Shown: positions 32,270-41,154 of the stretch, in pieces | Layout: each line of letters opens with the position of its first letter | Numbering within the stretch: position 1 is the stretch's first letter | The notes under the pieces: generated by a model | Database searches by the model: none | Told to the model about the DNA's origin: nothing | The model's input: only the letters and a program-made list of their open reading frames with translations | Position numbers and translations under genes: made by a program | DNA from: Nocardioides humi | GTDB taxonomy: Bacteria; Actinomycetota; Actinomycetes; Propionibacteriales; Nocardioidaceae | Direction of reading: 5' to 3' | Assembly (NCBI RefSeq): GCF_006494775.1 | Contig: NZ_CP041146.1 | Coordinates: 6,132,501 to 6,196,500 of the forward strand | DNA length: 64,000 bases

Positions 32270-33189
32270 GCCGGATCGCGGAGTCGCTGTTCTGGATCGG
32301 GCGGTACGTCGAGCGGGCCGACGACACCGCCCGCATCCTCGACGTGCAGACCCAGCTGGTGCTGGAGGACCCGGCCGCCAACGAGGCCGCCACCTGCCGC
32401 GCGGTGCTGTCGATCATGGGCGCGCGCCCGCCGGGCGACGACGACCTCGACGTGACGCGCCTGGTCGAGCTGCTCGCCCACGACCAGTCCTCGCCGGAGT
32501 CCATCGCCGCCTGCCTGCAGGCGGCGAGGGAGAGCGCGTGGCGAGCGCGCGAGACGCTGTCCGAGCCGCTGTGGGTGGCGATCAACACGACGTACCGCGC
32601 GATCGACTCCGGCTCGTTCCGCGCGATGCGCCGCGACCGGGGGCTGCGCTGGGTGCGCGACCAGGCGGCGCTGATCAACGGCACCGCGGACGCGACGATG
32701 ACCCGGGACGAGGGCTGGCAGTTCTTCGTCCTCGGCCGGACCCTCGAGCGGGCGGACATGACCGCGCGGCTGCTGGCCAGCGCCGCGCTCTCCCCCGGCC
32801 ACGCCTGGACCACCACGCTGCGGGCGTGCGGGGCGCACGAGGCGTTCCTGCGGGCCCGGCGCGGGCTGGAGATCGACCGGGAGGTCGTGGGCTTCCTGCT
32901 CCTCGACCGGCTCTTCCCCGGCTCGGTCGCCTACTCCGTGACCGGCGCCGAGCGGTGCCTGGCCAATCTCGAGTCCGACGCCCATCGCGCCGGCGTGGAG
33001 AGCGATGCCCGCCGCATCCTGGGGCGGGCCCGCTCGGAGCTGGAGTACCGCTCGGTCAACGACCTGCTCGCGGACCTGCCCGGCGCCATGGACCGCTTCC
33101 AGCGCTCGTGCGCGGCCGCCACCGACGCCATCACCCGCCACTTCTTCGCCGGCTCCGAGGCGCTCGCCTGGCACGGCACCCGGCAGTGA
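32263..33189 (+). CDS. Alpha-E domain protein (DUF403)
   Basis: The 308-aa product is an alpha-helical alpha-E domain protein. It begins SRIAESLFWIGRYVERADDTARILD, the family signature, and contains WVAINTTYRAIDSGSFRAMRRDRG-like central helices and FVLGRTLERADMTARLL. The GTG start overlaps the ATP-grasp stop, indicating coupled translation. The protein is thought to be a structural or substrate-handling partner of the ATP-grasp enzyme. Confidence 0.9.
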   Translation: MLSRIAESLFWIGRYVERADDTARILDVQTQLVLEDPAANEAATCRAVLSIMGARPPGDDDLDVTRLVELLAHDQSSPESIAACLQAARESAWRARETLSEPLWVAINTTYRAIDSGSFRAMRRDRGLRWVRDQAALINGTADATMTRDEGWQFFVLGRTLERADMTARLLASAALSPGHAWTTTLRACGAHEAFLRARRGLEIDREVVGFLLLDRLFPGSVAYSVTGAERCLANLESDAHRAGVESDARRILGRARSELEYRSVNDLLADLPGAMDRFQRSCAAATDAITRHFFAGSEALAWHGTRQ

Positions 33190-33218
33190 GGGCGGTGCCG
33201 ACAGTGAGGAACCCGACC

Positions 33219-34052
33219 ATGCAGCTCCGGATCGCGCATGTCACCGGCTTCGAGTACGACGGGCTGGTCAGCGCGTCGTACAACGAGGCCCGGATGACGC
33301 CGCAGACCGCCGCCCGCCAGACGGTCACCCACTCCCGGGTGGAGGTGGAGCCGCACCCGTGGGCGCAGACCTATCGCGACTACTGGGGGACGATGGTGAC
33401 GGCCTTCGAGGTCCTCGCGCCCCACCGCGAGCTCGTGGTGACCGCCACCTCCGTCGTCCGGACCGAGGCGGCGCCGCCGGCCGGGCCGGTCGTCTCCTGG
33501 GAGGACCTCGCCGCTCCCGGCGACGACCTCGGCGAGTACCTCGCCCTCACCGACCGGGTCCGTCCCCCGGCCGACCTGGCCGCCCTGACCCGCGGGCTGG
33601 TCGCCGACGGCGCCGCACCGGCCGAGGTCGCCCGCGAGGTCTGCCGGCTGGTCCACGACGGCGTCGAGTACCGCCCCGGGTCGACCGACGTGCACGCGGA
33701 GGCCGCGACCGCCTGGAGCCAGCGCAGCGGCGTGTGCCAGGACATCGCGCACCTCACGGTCGGCGCCCTCCGCCAGGCCGGGATCCCCAGCCGGTACGTG
33801 TCCGGCTACCTGCTGCCCCGCACCGACCCGGTCGTCGGCGAGGAGACCCACGGCGAGTCGCACGCGTGGGTCGAGTGGTGGGCCGGCGGCTGGCAGGCCT
33901 ACGACCCCACCAACGACCAGCCGCCCGGCGAGCGCCACGTCGTGGTCGCCACCGGGCGCGACTACGCCGACGTGCGCCCGCTCAGCGGCATCTACACCGG
34001 CGCGGGCACCTCGCGGATGTTCGTCGACGTGCAGATCACCCGGCTGGCCTGA
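33219..34052 (+). CDS. Transglutaminase-like cysteine peptidase
   Basis: The 277-aa product has an N-terminal beta-rich domain and a transglutaminase-like catalytic core with the Cys-His-Asp set visible in SGVCQDIAHL near residue 173, GESHAWVEWW near 213 and AYDPTND near 228. Such enzymes can be peptidases or transamidases. It is third in the ATP-grasp/alpha-E/transglutaminase operon, 29 bp after the alpha-E stop, and probably processes the product made by the ATP-grasp enzyme. Confidence 0.9.
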   Translation: MQLRIAHVTGFEYDGLVSASYNEARMTPQTAARQTVTHSRVEVEPHPWAQTYRDYWGTMVTAFEVLAPHRELVVTATSVVRTEAAPPAGPVVSWEDLAAPGDDLGEYLALTDRVRPPADLAALTRGLVADGAAPAEVAREVCRLVHDGVEYRPGSTDVHAEAATAWSQRSGVCQDIAHLTVGALRQAGIPSRYVSGYLLPRTDPVVGEETHGESHAWVEWWAGGWQAYDPTNDQPPGERHVVVATGRDYADVRPLSGIYTGAGTSRMFVDVQITRLA

Positions 34053-34104
34053 TCACGACCGATCCCTACTGTCGCGGAGGCGGTCCGGGCCCCATCATGC
34101 GTCC

Positions 34105-34751
34105 ATGCGCATCCCTCGACGCTGGCTCGTCGCCGTCCTGACCCTGCTCCTGGTGGCCGGGACCGCGACCATCACGTACGCCGCGACCACCGCCGCCCCC
34201 GACACCGTCACGGTCTGCGCCACCAAGGCCGGAGTCGTGCGCGGCGCCTCGAAGAAGGGCGCGTGCCCGAAGGGGACCAAGCCCCGCGCCATCGCCCCCG
34301 CCGCACCGGCGTCCGGCCCGCAGGGCGTCCCGGGACCCCAGGGCCTGCCGGGACCCCAGGGCCTGCCGGGACCCCAGGGGCCCAGGGACCGGGGACGGTG
34401 GACTTCGACCGGGCGTTCAGCACGGTGAACGGCAGCCACGGGACGATCGCCGCGCTGGACGGCCTCACGGTGAGCGCCGCGTGCGACGCCTACGGGCCGC
34501 GCTTCACCGCCGCGTACGCCGGCGGTCCGGTGATGCGCATCGGCGGGATCCTCGGATTCGGCCCGTCGGGCACGACCGCCCAGGTGGTCGCCAGCACGAG
34601 CACCATCTACTTCAGCAACGTGAGCCCGACGAGCGCCATCGTCGGCACCCTGTGGTTCACCGACCTGAGCACCCATCGCACCGTCGGCCTGGAGATCACG
34701 GCCACCCAGTCGGGCACCGACTGCGCCTATGCCGGCCAGCTGATCCCCTGA
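34105..34751 (+). CDS. Exported collagen-like repeat protein (1-nt frameshift)
   Basis: The N-terminus has a clear signal peptide (RRWLVAVLTLLLVAGTATITYAA), then a short basic cysteine-containing segment, then Gly-X-Y repeats (GPQGVP, GPQGLP, GPQGLP) encoded by an 18-bp tandem DNA repeat. The C-terminal globular part (VDFDRAF, LDGLTVSAACDAYG and a final ATQSGTDCAYAG) is in the -1 frame; one C missing near 34381-34383 explains this. The restored protein is about 215 aa. It lies 52 bp after the transglutaminase gene. Function is unknown; surface or matrix protein is likely. Confidence 0.7.
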
Positions 34752-34766
34752 GCCCGCTGCCGGAGC

Positions 34767-36227
34767 TCAGTCGAGCAGGTCCTCCACGCCGTTGGTCAGC
34801 CGGACGACGTAGAAGCCGCTGGTGCCGTCGGTGTACCAGACGGCGTCCCCGGCCGGGTCCCACGCGGGCTGGGAGAGCGCGCTCGCGCCGCCCTTCGCCG
34901 GCTTGTTGAAGTACGCCACCTCACGGGGGTGCCGGACGTCGCTGATGTCGAAGATCCGCAGGCCGGACCCGATCATCGAGCAGGCGGCGAGCTTCGGCGC
35001 CTCGCGGGTCGGGACGGAGCAGTAGTGGGCGGAGTAGCCGCCGATGGGCAGGCCCGAGCCCGGGTCGGACAGGACCTCCTGGGTCCGGTTCTCCCGCTGG
35101 TGCACCTCGAGCCGGATGTCGGAGACGACCGCGGGCACGCTCGGGTCGGTGACGTCGATGATCCGCGCACCCCCGACCGGGCCGTTGCGGAAGTCCACGG
35201 TCCAGCCGTCCCCGAACCAGTCGGTGAACTCGTCGACCTCGAGCACGTACCGGCGTCCGTCGCGGTGGAACGGCTCGGCGACCTGCGGGATGGAGATGCC
35301 GGGCCAGTCGACCTCGCCGAGCAGGGAGATCGACGGCCGCGGCGCCCGGGCCTGGACCTCGGAGACGTCGTAGACCTGCAGGCTCGGGTCGTCGAGCACG
35401 GCGTTGGCCGACGGAGTGCCCATGTTGGCGACGTACATGGTGGCGCCGTCGTCGGAGAACCGCAGCCCGTGGGCGACGACGCCGGCCTTGGTCATCAGGG
35501 TCCGGGGCCGGCGCGGGTCGGTCAGGTCGACGGCGGTCATCGTGAAGCCGGCCGCGCCCGCCGTCCAGAAGGTGTTCCCGTCGGGCGCGAAGCCGCTCTC
35601 GTGCCCGAGGACGCCGGAGAGCGTGGTCGAGAGGAGCCGCGGACGGCGGCAGTCGGTGCGCACGTCGTACACGTCGAGCACGCCGGGCGCGGTGGCGAGC
35701 GTCCCGAGCACGCCCACCAGCAGGCCGCGCTCCGCGTTGACCAGCAGCGACTCGTGCGGGCTCAGCATCGCGGGCGTGATCAGGTTGGCCGTCTTGCGCG
35801 GGTGGGCGGGGTCCGACATGTCGAGGACGACCACCCCGAGGCCGGTGCCGTTGAGCAGGTTGCCGACGACGTCGAGGCCGAGCATCCGGGTGGAGTCGTA
35901 GAACGCGCAGGTGTGACCCTGGGCGTCGGTGTAGCGCAGCGTCTTGAACCCGCCGGTGGATCCGTGGTGGCCGACCTCCACGGTGTTGCAGGTGTAGCCC
36001 TGCTGGGCCCGGCCCGAGGCGAAGTCCGCCTTCGGGGCGCGCCCCTGCAGCGCGGTGGTCTCCGGGCGGGAGCCGGGTCCGCAGGTCGCCTCGGCCACCG
36101 GCTGCGGGACCGCGGGCGGGTCGGCGGCCGCGGCGAACGCGCCGCCCACCAGGACGGCGGCCGCGGCCAGCGCCACGCTCACCCGTCGTCGTACCGGGTC
36201 GCCGATCCAGCCGCGCACCGTCCCCAT
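34767..36227 (-). CDS. Exported LVIVD-repeat beta-propeller-like protein
   Basis: The 486-aa product starts with an Arg-rich N-region and a hydrophobic signal (VSVALAAAAVLVGGAFAAA), then several LVIVD-type repeats such as LGVVVLDMSDPAHPRKTANLI, TMTAVDLTDPRRPRTLM, ARIIDVTDPSVPAVV and GLRIFDISDVRHPREVAYF. These form propeller blades in exported proteins. It follows the nitronate-monooxygenase-like gene by 14 bp and fadD19 before it, so it is probably in a KstR-controlled transcript. Molecular role unknown; a link to steroid handling outside the cell is inference. Confidence 0.8.
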   Translation of the reverse strand: MGTVRGWIGDPVRRRVSVALAAAAVLVGGAFAAAADPPAVPQPVAEATCGPGSRPETTALQGRAPKADFASGRAQQGYTCNTVEVGHHGSTGGFKTLRYTDAQGHTCAFYDSTRMLGLDVVGNLLNGTGLGVVVLDMSDPAHPRKTANLITPAMLSPHESLLVNAERGLLVGVLGTLATAPGVLDVYDVRTDCRRPRLLSTTLSGVLGHESGFAPDGNTFWTAGAAGFTMTAVDLTDPRRPRTLMTKAGVVAHGLRFSDDGATMYVANMGTPSANAVLDDPSLQVYDVSEVQARAPRPSISLLGEVDWPGISIPQVAEPFHRDGRRYVLEVDEFTDWFGDGWTVDFRNGPVGGARIIDVTDPSVPAVVSDIRLEVHQRENRTQEVLSDPGSGLPIGGYSAHYCSVPTREAPKLAACSMIGSGLRIFDISDVRHPREVAYFNKPAKGGASALSQPAWDPAGDAVWYTDGTSGFYVVRLTNGVEDLLD

Positions 36228-36241
36228 GGCGTTCCCCTTCG

Positions 36242-37348
36242 TCAGATGCCGGCGATCCCGTCGAGCTTCTTCACCGTCGCCTCGAACTCGGCGACCAGCT
36301 CGCCGATCACCTCGGCGACCGGCCGCACCTCGTTCATCCGGCCCACGATCTGGCCGACCGGCATCGAGATCACGTCGGGGTCGCCGGAGGCGTTGATCCG
36401 GTTGTGGGCGTCGGCGACGAGGAGGTTCTGCAGCGGCATCGGCAGGGGCGCCGGCGCGCCCTCCTCCGACCACGCCTCGGTCCACTTCGTCTTGAGCAGG
36501 CGCGCCGGCTTGCCGGTGTAGATCCGGGTGCGCACCGTGTCGGACGAGGTCGCCCGCAGGAAGGCGGTCTCCCAGCCCTTGTTGCCGGCCAGGTTGCGGT
36601 ACTCCTCGGTGCCGAGCCAGATCGAGCCGGTCCACACGCCCTGCGCGCCGAGCGCGAGCGACGCGGCGATCTGCCGCCCCGAGCCGATCCCGCCGGCGCC
36701 GAGGACGGGGACGTCCGGGCCGACCGCGTCGACGATGTCGGGCGTGAGCACCATGCTGGCGATCTCGCCGGTGTGTCCGCCCGCCTCGTAGCCCTGGGCG
36801 ATGATGATGTCGACGCCGTTGGCGACGTGGCTGAGCGCGTGCTTCGGCGCGCCGGCGAGCGCGGCGACCTTGAGGCCGGCCTCGTGGCACTGCTCGATGA
36901 CGTCGACCGGCGGCGAGCCGAGCGCGTTGGCGATGAGCACCGGCCGATGCTGCAGCGCGACGTCCACGTGGGAGCGTGCGACCGAGTGCAGCCAACCGAG
37001 GACGCCCTCGCGGCCCTCGCCCTCCGGCAGCGGTGGGACGCCGAGCTCGAGCAGGGTCTCGTCGACGAACCTCCGGTGCTCCTCGGGGATGTACGACGAC
37101 AGGTCGGCCGAGGTGCCCTCGGTGGGGATCTTCATCGGCATGACCACGTCGACGCCGTACGGCCGGCCGTCGGTGTTGTCGTCCATCCAGGTCAGCACGC
37201 GGTCCAGCTCGTCGGTGTCGTTGAACCGGACGCAGCCCAGCACGCCGAGGCCACCGGCGCGCGACACGGCCGCGGCGACGTGCTCCGACGGGGTGAAGGC
37301 GAAGATCGGGTGGTCGATGCCGAAGGCATCGCACAGCGCGGTGCGCAT
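36242..37348 (-). CDS. Nitronate monooxygenase-family flavoprotein
   Basis: The 368-aa product is an FMN-binding TIM-barrel protein of the 2-nitropropane dioxygenase family. Motifs are HPIFAFTPSEHVAAAVSRAGGLG near the start, GVDIIIAQGYEAGGHTGE near residue 180 and VPVLGAGGIGSGRQIAASLALGAQGV near 215. Its ATG shares one base with the fadD19 stop (TGATG), so it is translated with a steroid-CoA ligase. IpdC of the steroid ring pathway belongs to the same family, so a role as a steroid-CoA reductase rather than a nitronate detoxifier is plausible but unproven. Confidence 0.85.
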   Translation of the reverse strand: MRTALCDAFGIDHPIFAFTPSEHVAAAVSRAGGLGVLGCVRFNDTDELDRVLTWMDDNTDGRPYGVDVVMPMKIPTEGTSADLSSYIPEEHRRFVDETLLELGVPPLPEGEGREGVLGWLHSVARSHVDVALQHRPVLIANALGSPPVDVIEQCHEAGLKVAALAGAPKHALSHVANGVDIIIAQGYEAGGHTGEIASMVLTPDIVDAVGPDVPVLGAGGIGSGRQIAASLALGAQGVWTGSIWLGTEEYRNLAGNKGWETAFLRATSSDTVRTRIYTGKPARLLKTKWTEAWSEEGAPAPLPMPLQNLLVADAHNRINASGDPDVISMPVGQIVGRMNEVRPVAEVIGELVAEFEATVKKLDGIAGI

Positions 37349-38979
37349 CAGGCGTTCTCCCCTACGTTCGTCCGGTCGGCCAGGGCGAGCTCCTTGGCCC
37401 GCGGGTACTGCGCCTTGCCGGTGGCGTTGCGCGGGATCTCCTCGACGATGGTCAGCGCGCGCGGGAGCTTGTAGCCCGAGAGATGGGCGCGCAGGAAGGT
37501 GCGCAGCTCCTCCAGCTCCACGGTGTGACCGGGGCGCGGCTCGACGACCGCGGCCACGCACTGGCCGTACTTCTCGTCGGGCAGGCCGACCACCAGCACG
37601 TCGTACACGCCTGGGTGGGCCTTGATCGCCTGCTCCACCTCCTCGGGGTAGACCTTCTCACCGCCGGTGTTGATGCAGTTCGAGCCGCGGCCGAGCAGCG
37701 TGATCCGGTTGCCCTCCTCGATCCGGGCGTTGTCGCCGGGGATGGAGTAGCGGACGCCGTCGATCTCGACGAAGGTCCTCGCGGACTTCTCGGGGTCCTT
37801 GTAGTAGCCGACCGGGACGTTGCCCGAGCGGGCGGTGCGGCCGATCTTGCCGACGTCCGTGGCCGGGTCGAGGATCCGGTCGTCGTCGCCGATGATCACC
37901 GTGGTCGGCGGCAGCGAGATGACCGGGCCGTCCGTGGACAGCGCGCTCGCGTCCTGCAGGCCGGTGCCCTGGAAGCCGGTCTCCGACGAGCCGACGGAGT
38001 CGGTGAAGACGGCGTTCGGGAAGTGCTTCATCCAGCGCTCCTTCACCGACTTGGAGAAGATCGCGGCGCTGGAGGCGATGGCGAAGAGGGTCTGGCCGTC
38101 GAAGCCGCCCTCCTCGTAGGCGTCGATCAGCGGGACCGCCATCGCGTCGCCGGTCATGAAGAGCATCTGCACGCCGTGCTGGTCGACGAGCTCCCAGGTC
38201 CGGACCGGGTCGAACTTGGGCTCGAGGATGGTGACCTGGCCGGCGAAGAGGTGCATGAGCAGCGAGGCCTGGGCGCCGCCGTGCATCAGCGGGCTGAGCG
38301 GGAGCGTGACGAGGCTGTCCTGCAGCGCCTTCTTCGACTGGTCGTACTCCTCCAGCGGCTCGGACGTCATGAAGTCGATGCCGCCGCCGAGCACCCGCCA
38401 GAAGTCCTCGTGGCGCCACATGACGCCCTTCGGGAATCCGGTCGTGCCGCCGGTGTAGATGATGTGGATGTCGTCGGGGCTGCGCTCGCCGAAGTCGCGC
38501 GCGTCGGACCGGCCGGCCAGGGCCTCCTCGAGGGTGACGCCGCCGTACGACGCGATGTCGCTCGCGTCGTCCGGCTCCAGCGGGTTCGGGACCGCGATCA
38601 CCGCCTTCATGGCGCCCACCTTCGGCAGCACCTCGGCGACCAGCGGCGCGTAGACCCGGTCGTGGACCAGACCGACCAGGTCGGCGTTGTCGAAGAGGTA
38701 CTCGAGCTCGCCGGCGACGTACCGGTAGTTGACGTTGATCGCCACGGCGCGGGCCTTGAGGATCCCGATGAGGGCGATGACGTGCTCGATGCTGTTCTTG
38801 GCGTAGAGGCCGACGTGGTCGCCCGGACCGATGCCCTGGGCCTGCAGGTAGTGGGCGAGCCGGTTGGACTGCGCCTCCAGCTCGGCGAAGGAGATGACGC
38901 GGTCCCCCACCTGAACGGCGGGCTTGTCGGGCACGGCGTCGACGGCGTGTTCGAAGAGATCGGCGATGTTCAGGGCCAC
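37348..38979 (-). CDS. fadD19: Steroid side-chain CoA ligase, FadD19-like
   Basis: The 543-aa product is an AMP-forming acyl-CoA synthetase. Motifs include IIYTGGTTGFPKGVMWRHED near residue 175, TDSVGSSETGFQG near 320 and the C-terminal PRNATGKAQYPRAKE with the catalytic-type lysine. FadD19 activates steroids with the intact C8 side chain in the first beta-oxidation round. I use the GTG at 38979, 11 bp from a KstR box; an upstream GTG would overlap the operator. Divergent from echA19, the same arrangement as M. tuberculosis Rv3515c/Rv3516. Confidence 0.88.
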   Translation of the reverse strand: MALNIADLFEHAVDAVPDKPAVQVGDRVISFAELEAQSNRLAHYLQAQGIGPGDHVGLYAKNSIEHVIALIGILKARAVAINVNYRYVAGELEYLFDNADLVGLVHDRVYAPLVAEVLPKVGAMKAVIAVPNPLEPDDASDIASYGGVTLEEALAGRSDARDFGERSPDDIHIIYTGGTTGFPKGVMWRHEDFWRVLGGGIDFMTSEPLEEYDQSKKALQDSLVTLPLSPLMHGGAQASLLMHLFAGQVTILEPKFDPVRTWELVDQHGVQMLFMTGDAMAVPLIDAYEEGGFDGQTLFAIASSAAIFSKSVKERWMKHFPNAVFTDSVGSSETGFQGTGLQDASALSTDGPVISLPPTTVIIGDDDRILDPATDVGKIGRTARSGNVPVGYYKDPEKSARTFVEIDGVRYSIPGDNARIEEGNRITLLGRGSNCINTGGEKVYPEEVEQAIKAHPGVYDVLVVGLPDEKYGQCVAAVVEPRPGHTVELEELRTFLRAHLSGYKLPRALTIVEEIPRNATGKAQYPRAKELALADRTNVGENA

Positions 38980-38989
38980 GCGCCGACAG

Positions 38990-39003
38990 TAGAACACGTT
39001 TCA
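38990..39003. promoter_or_regulatory. KstR-type operator, fadD19 / echA19 divergent promoter
   Basis: TAGAACACGTTTCA fits TnnAACnnGTTnnA. It begins 10 bp upstream of the fadD19 start and ends 22 bp before the echA19 ATG, so it can control both genes. The first eleven bases are identical to the kshA/fadE26 site. Confidence 0.85.
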
Positions 39004-39025
39004 CTTTTTCGCTAGCGTTGTTCAC

Positions 39026-39808
39026 ATGAGTGATTGCCTCGTCGAGCAGGACGGCCACAAGCTGGTCGTCACCATGAACCGTCCCGAGCGGCGCAACGCG
39101 CTGTCCGGCGAGATGCTACGGATCATGGAGGACGCCTGGGACCGGGTGAACGAGGACCCGGAGATCCGGGTCTGCATCCTCACCGGCGCGGGCGGCTACT
39201 TCTGCGCGGGCATGGACCTCAAGGCGGCCGACGACAGGCCCCCGTCGGAGAGCTTCGAGTCCGGCGCCTACGACCCCACGACGATCAAGGGCCTGCTCAA
39301 GGGCTTCCGGCTGACGAAGCCGCTGATCGCCGCGGTCGAGGGTCCGGCGATCGCCGGCGGCACCGAGATCCTGCAGGGAACCGACATCCGGGTCGCCGGG
39401 GAGTCGGCCAAGTTCGGCGTCGCCGAGGCCCGGTGGTCCCTGTACCCGCTGGGCGGCTCGGCGGTCCGCCTCCCCCGCCAGATCCCCTACACCGTCGCGG
39501 CCGAGCTGCTGCTGACCGGTCGCACCCTGCTCGCGCCCGAGGCGAAGGAGCTCGGCCTGATCGGGCACGTCGTCCCCGACGGCGAGGCCCTGGCCAAGGC
39601 CCACGAGATCGCGGACCGGATCGCCGCCAACGGCCCGCTCGCCGTCCAGGCGATCCTCAAGACGATGCGCGACTCCGAGGGCAGGCACGAGGAGGACTGC
39701 TGGGCCGACGACGCGAGGATCGGCGCCGCGGTCTTCTCCTCCGAGGACGCCAAGGAGGGGCCGCGGGCGTTCCTGGAGAAGCGGGCGCCGGAGTTCAAGG
39801 GGAGGTAG
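39026..39808 (+). CDS. echA19: Steroid enoyl-CoA hydratase, EchA19-like
   Basis: The 260-aa product is a crotonase-fold enoyl-CoA hydratase. The oxyanion-hole segment [14 protein letters not shown] is near residue 54 and the second, [19 protein letters not shown], near 110; [20 protein letters not shown] near 135 carries the active-site acidic residue region. EchA19 hydrates enoyl-CoA intermediates of steroid side-chain degradation. Assignment is based on sequence pattern and its divergent pairing with fadD19 across a KstR box. Confidence 0.85.
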   Translation: MSDCLVEQDGHKLVVTMNRPERRNALSGEMLRIMEDAWDRVNEDPEIRVCILTGAGGYFCAGMDLKAADDRPPSESFESGAYDPTTIKGLLKGFRLTKPLIAAVEGPAIAGGTEILQGTDIRVAGESAKFGVAEARWSLYPLGGSAVRLPRQIPYTVAAELLLTGRTLLAPEAKELGLIGHVVPDGEALAKAHEIADRIAANGPLAVQAILKTMRDSEGRHEEDCWADDARIGAAVFSSEDAKEGPRAFLEKRAPEFKGR

Positions 39809-39842
39809 TTCAAGGCACGCCGATGCCGGGCAGGATGGCGGC

Positions 39843-40541
39843 ATGGCTGTCGTCCCCCTCGCCCTCCTCGGGCTGCTCGGCCTGGTCTTCGCCGCCGTCG
39901 TCGTGCTGATCGTCGTCGCGGCGGTCGAGGCCCAGAAGCGCGCCGCCGAGCGCCGGCAGGGGCTGGCGGCGATCGCGCACCAGCGCGAGTGGGAGTACCG
40001 CGCGGAGGACCCCGGCCTGGTCGACCGGTTCGCCGGCGGGCCGTTCGGACGCGGACACGGCCGCCGCGCGTCCAACGTCCTCCTCGGCCGGTACGACGGC
40101 CGGCCGTTCACCGCCTTCGACTACACCTTCACCACCGGCTCCGGCGACGACCGCCGCCAGCACGCCTACTCCGTGGTCGCGCTGAACCTCGGCGTCCGGG
40201 CGCCCGACCTGGCCGTCGGGCCGACGAGCACCCTGCGCCGCTGGGTCGACTCGCTGACCGGCCGGGACATCGAGATCGGCGACCCGGAGTTCGACCACCA
40301 CTTCACGGTGCACTCGCCGTCGCCGGAGTTCGCGGCCGACGTGCTGCTCTCCGAGGTGCGCGACGTGATGCGCCACCACCCGCAGGTCTCCTGGCGGATC
40401 GCCGGCGACTCCCTGCTCGTGATCCGCGCGGGCACGCACACCCCGGCCGAGGTCGACGCGAAGCTGCACATGATGGACGCGCTGCTCGACCGGGTGCCCT
40501 CCCCCGTGTGGGACCGGCTGCGCGGGGAGCAGCCGCGCTGA
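39843..40541 (+). CDS. Membrane-anchored protein of unknown function
   Basis: The 232-aa product has one N-terminal hydrophobic helix (about residues 4-29, LALLGLLGLVFAAVVVLIVVAAV) followed by a soluble domain of roughly 200 residues. The soluble part contains FTAFDYTFTTGSGDDRRQHAYSVVAL and ends in a segment on which I recognise no catalytic motif; overall it recalls DUF3137-like bacterial proteins. Located 34 bp after echA19 on the same strand, it may be read from the same promoter. Confidence 0.75.
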   Translation: MAVVPLALLGLLGLVFAAVVVLIVVAAVEAQKRAAERRQGLAAIAHQREWEYRAEDPGLVDRFAGGPFGRGHGRRASNVLLGRYDGRPFTAFDYTFTTGSGDDRRQHAYSVVALNLGVRAPDLAVGPTSTLRRWVDSLTGRDIEIGDPEFDHHFTVHSPSPEFAADVLLSEVRDVMRHHPQVSWRIAGDSLLVIRAGTHTPAEVDAKLHMMDALLDRVPSPVWDRLRGEQPR

Positions 40542-40560
40542 CCGCGCCCGGATGGCGCCG

Positions 40561-41142
40561 CTAGAGCCGCAGCATCCGGGGCAGCAGGCGGTAGCCGAGC
40601 ACGACCGCCAGGTGCCCCGCGAGCGCGGCGAAGAACCCCACGTGCGCGGCGACGTGCAGCGGCACGAGGTCGTCGGAGCCGATCACCAGGAGCAGCCCGG
40701 TCAGCGGCAGCGCGAAGAGCATCGTCAGCAGGGAGACCTCGCTGGCGTGCAGCAGTCGTCTGCCGGCCGGGCCCAGGCGCGGGTCCCAGGGCGGCAGCGG
40801 GGTGAGCCGGCGCCAGATCACCCGCGCGAGCGCCACCACGAGCAGCAGGAGGCCGAGCGTGACGTGCGCCGGGCTCGGCCGGTCCTCCGCCGCCTCCTCG
40901 AGGCGCTCCTGGCGCTCCTCGCACTCCTCCTCGAGCCGGTCGAGGAGGTCCTCCTCGGCGTCGCTGGTGTCGCCGCCGCTGCGGTCCTCGCCCGGCGGGT
41001 CGCAGTCGACGCGCACGACACGGTCGTCGTCGGCCTCCATCGTGTAGCCGACCACGAACTGCGCGGCGAGCAGCAGGACGGTCACCCAGTGCAGTGCCCG
41101 GGTGACCGCGCCGTAGCCGTGCTCATCGTTGCGCAGGCGCAT
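40561..41142 (-). CDS. Cytochrome b561-family protein
   Basis: The 193-aa product has four predicted membrane helices with family-type histidines (AVTRALHWVTVLLLAAQFVVG near the N-terminus, PAHVTLGLLLLVVALARVIW, LLHASEVSLLTMLFALPLTG and LHVAAHVGFFAALAGHLAVVLGY). An acidic, charge-rich loop of about 50 residues (D/E-rich) separates helices one and two, longer than usual. Members carry two haem b groups and move electrons across the membrane. Convergent with the gene at 39843. Confidence 0.88.
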   Translation of the reverse strand: MRLRNDEHGYGAVTRALHWVTVLLLAAQFVVGYTMEADDDRVVRVDCDPPGEDRSGGDTSDAEEDLLDRLEEECEERQERLEEAAEDRPSPAHVTLGLLLLVVALARVIWRRLTPLPPWDPRLGPAGRRLLHASEVSLLTMLFALPLTGLLLVIGSDDLVPLHVAAHVGFFAALAGHLAVVLGYRLLPRMLRL

Positions 41143-41154
41143 GACCGGTCGCGG

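Noticed and set aside
36242..37348. Calling the flavoprotein IpdC
   Set aside because: Same superfamily as IpdC, but no ipdAB genes are adjacent and the operator is KstR-type rather than KstR2-type, so the specific name is not supported.
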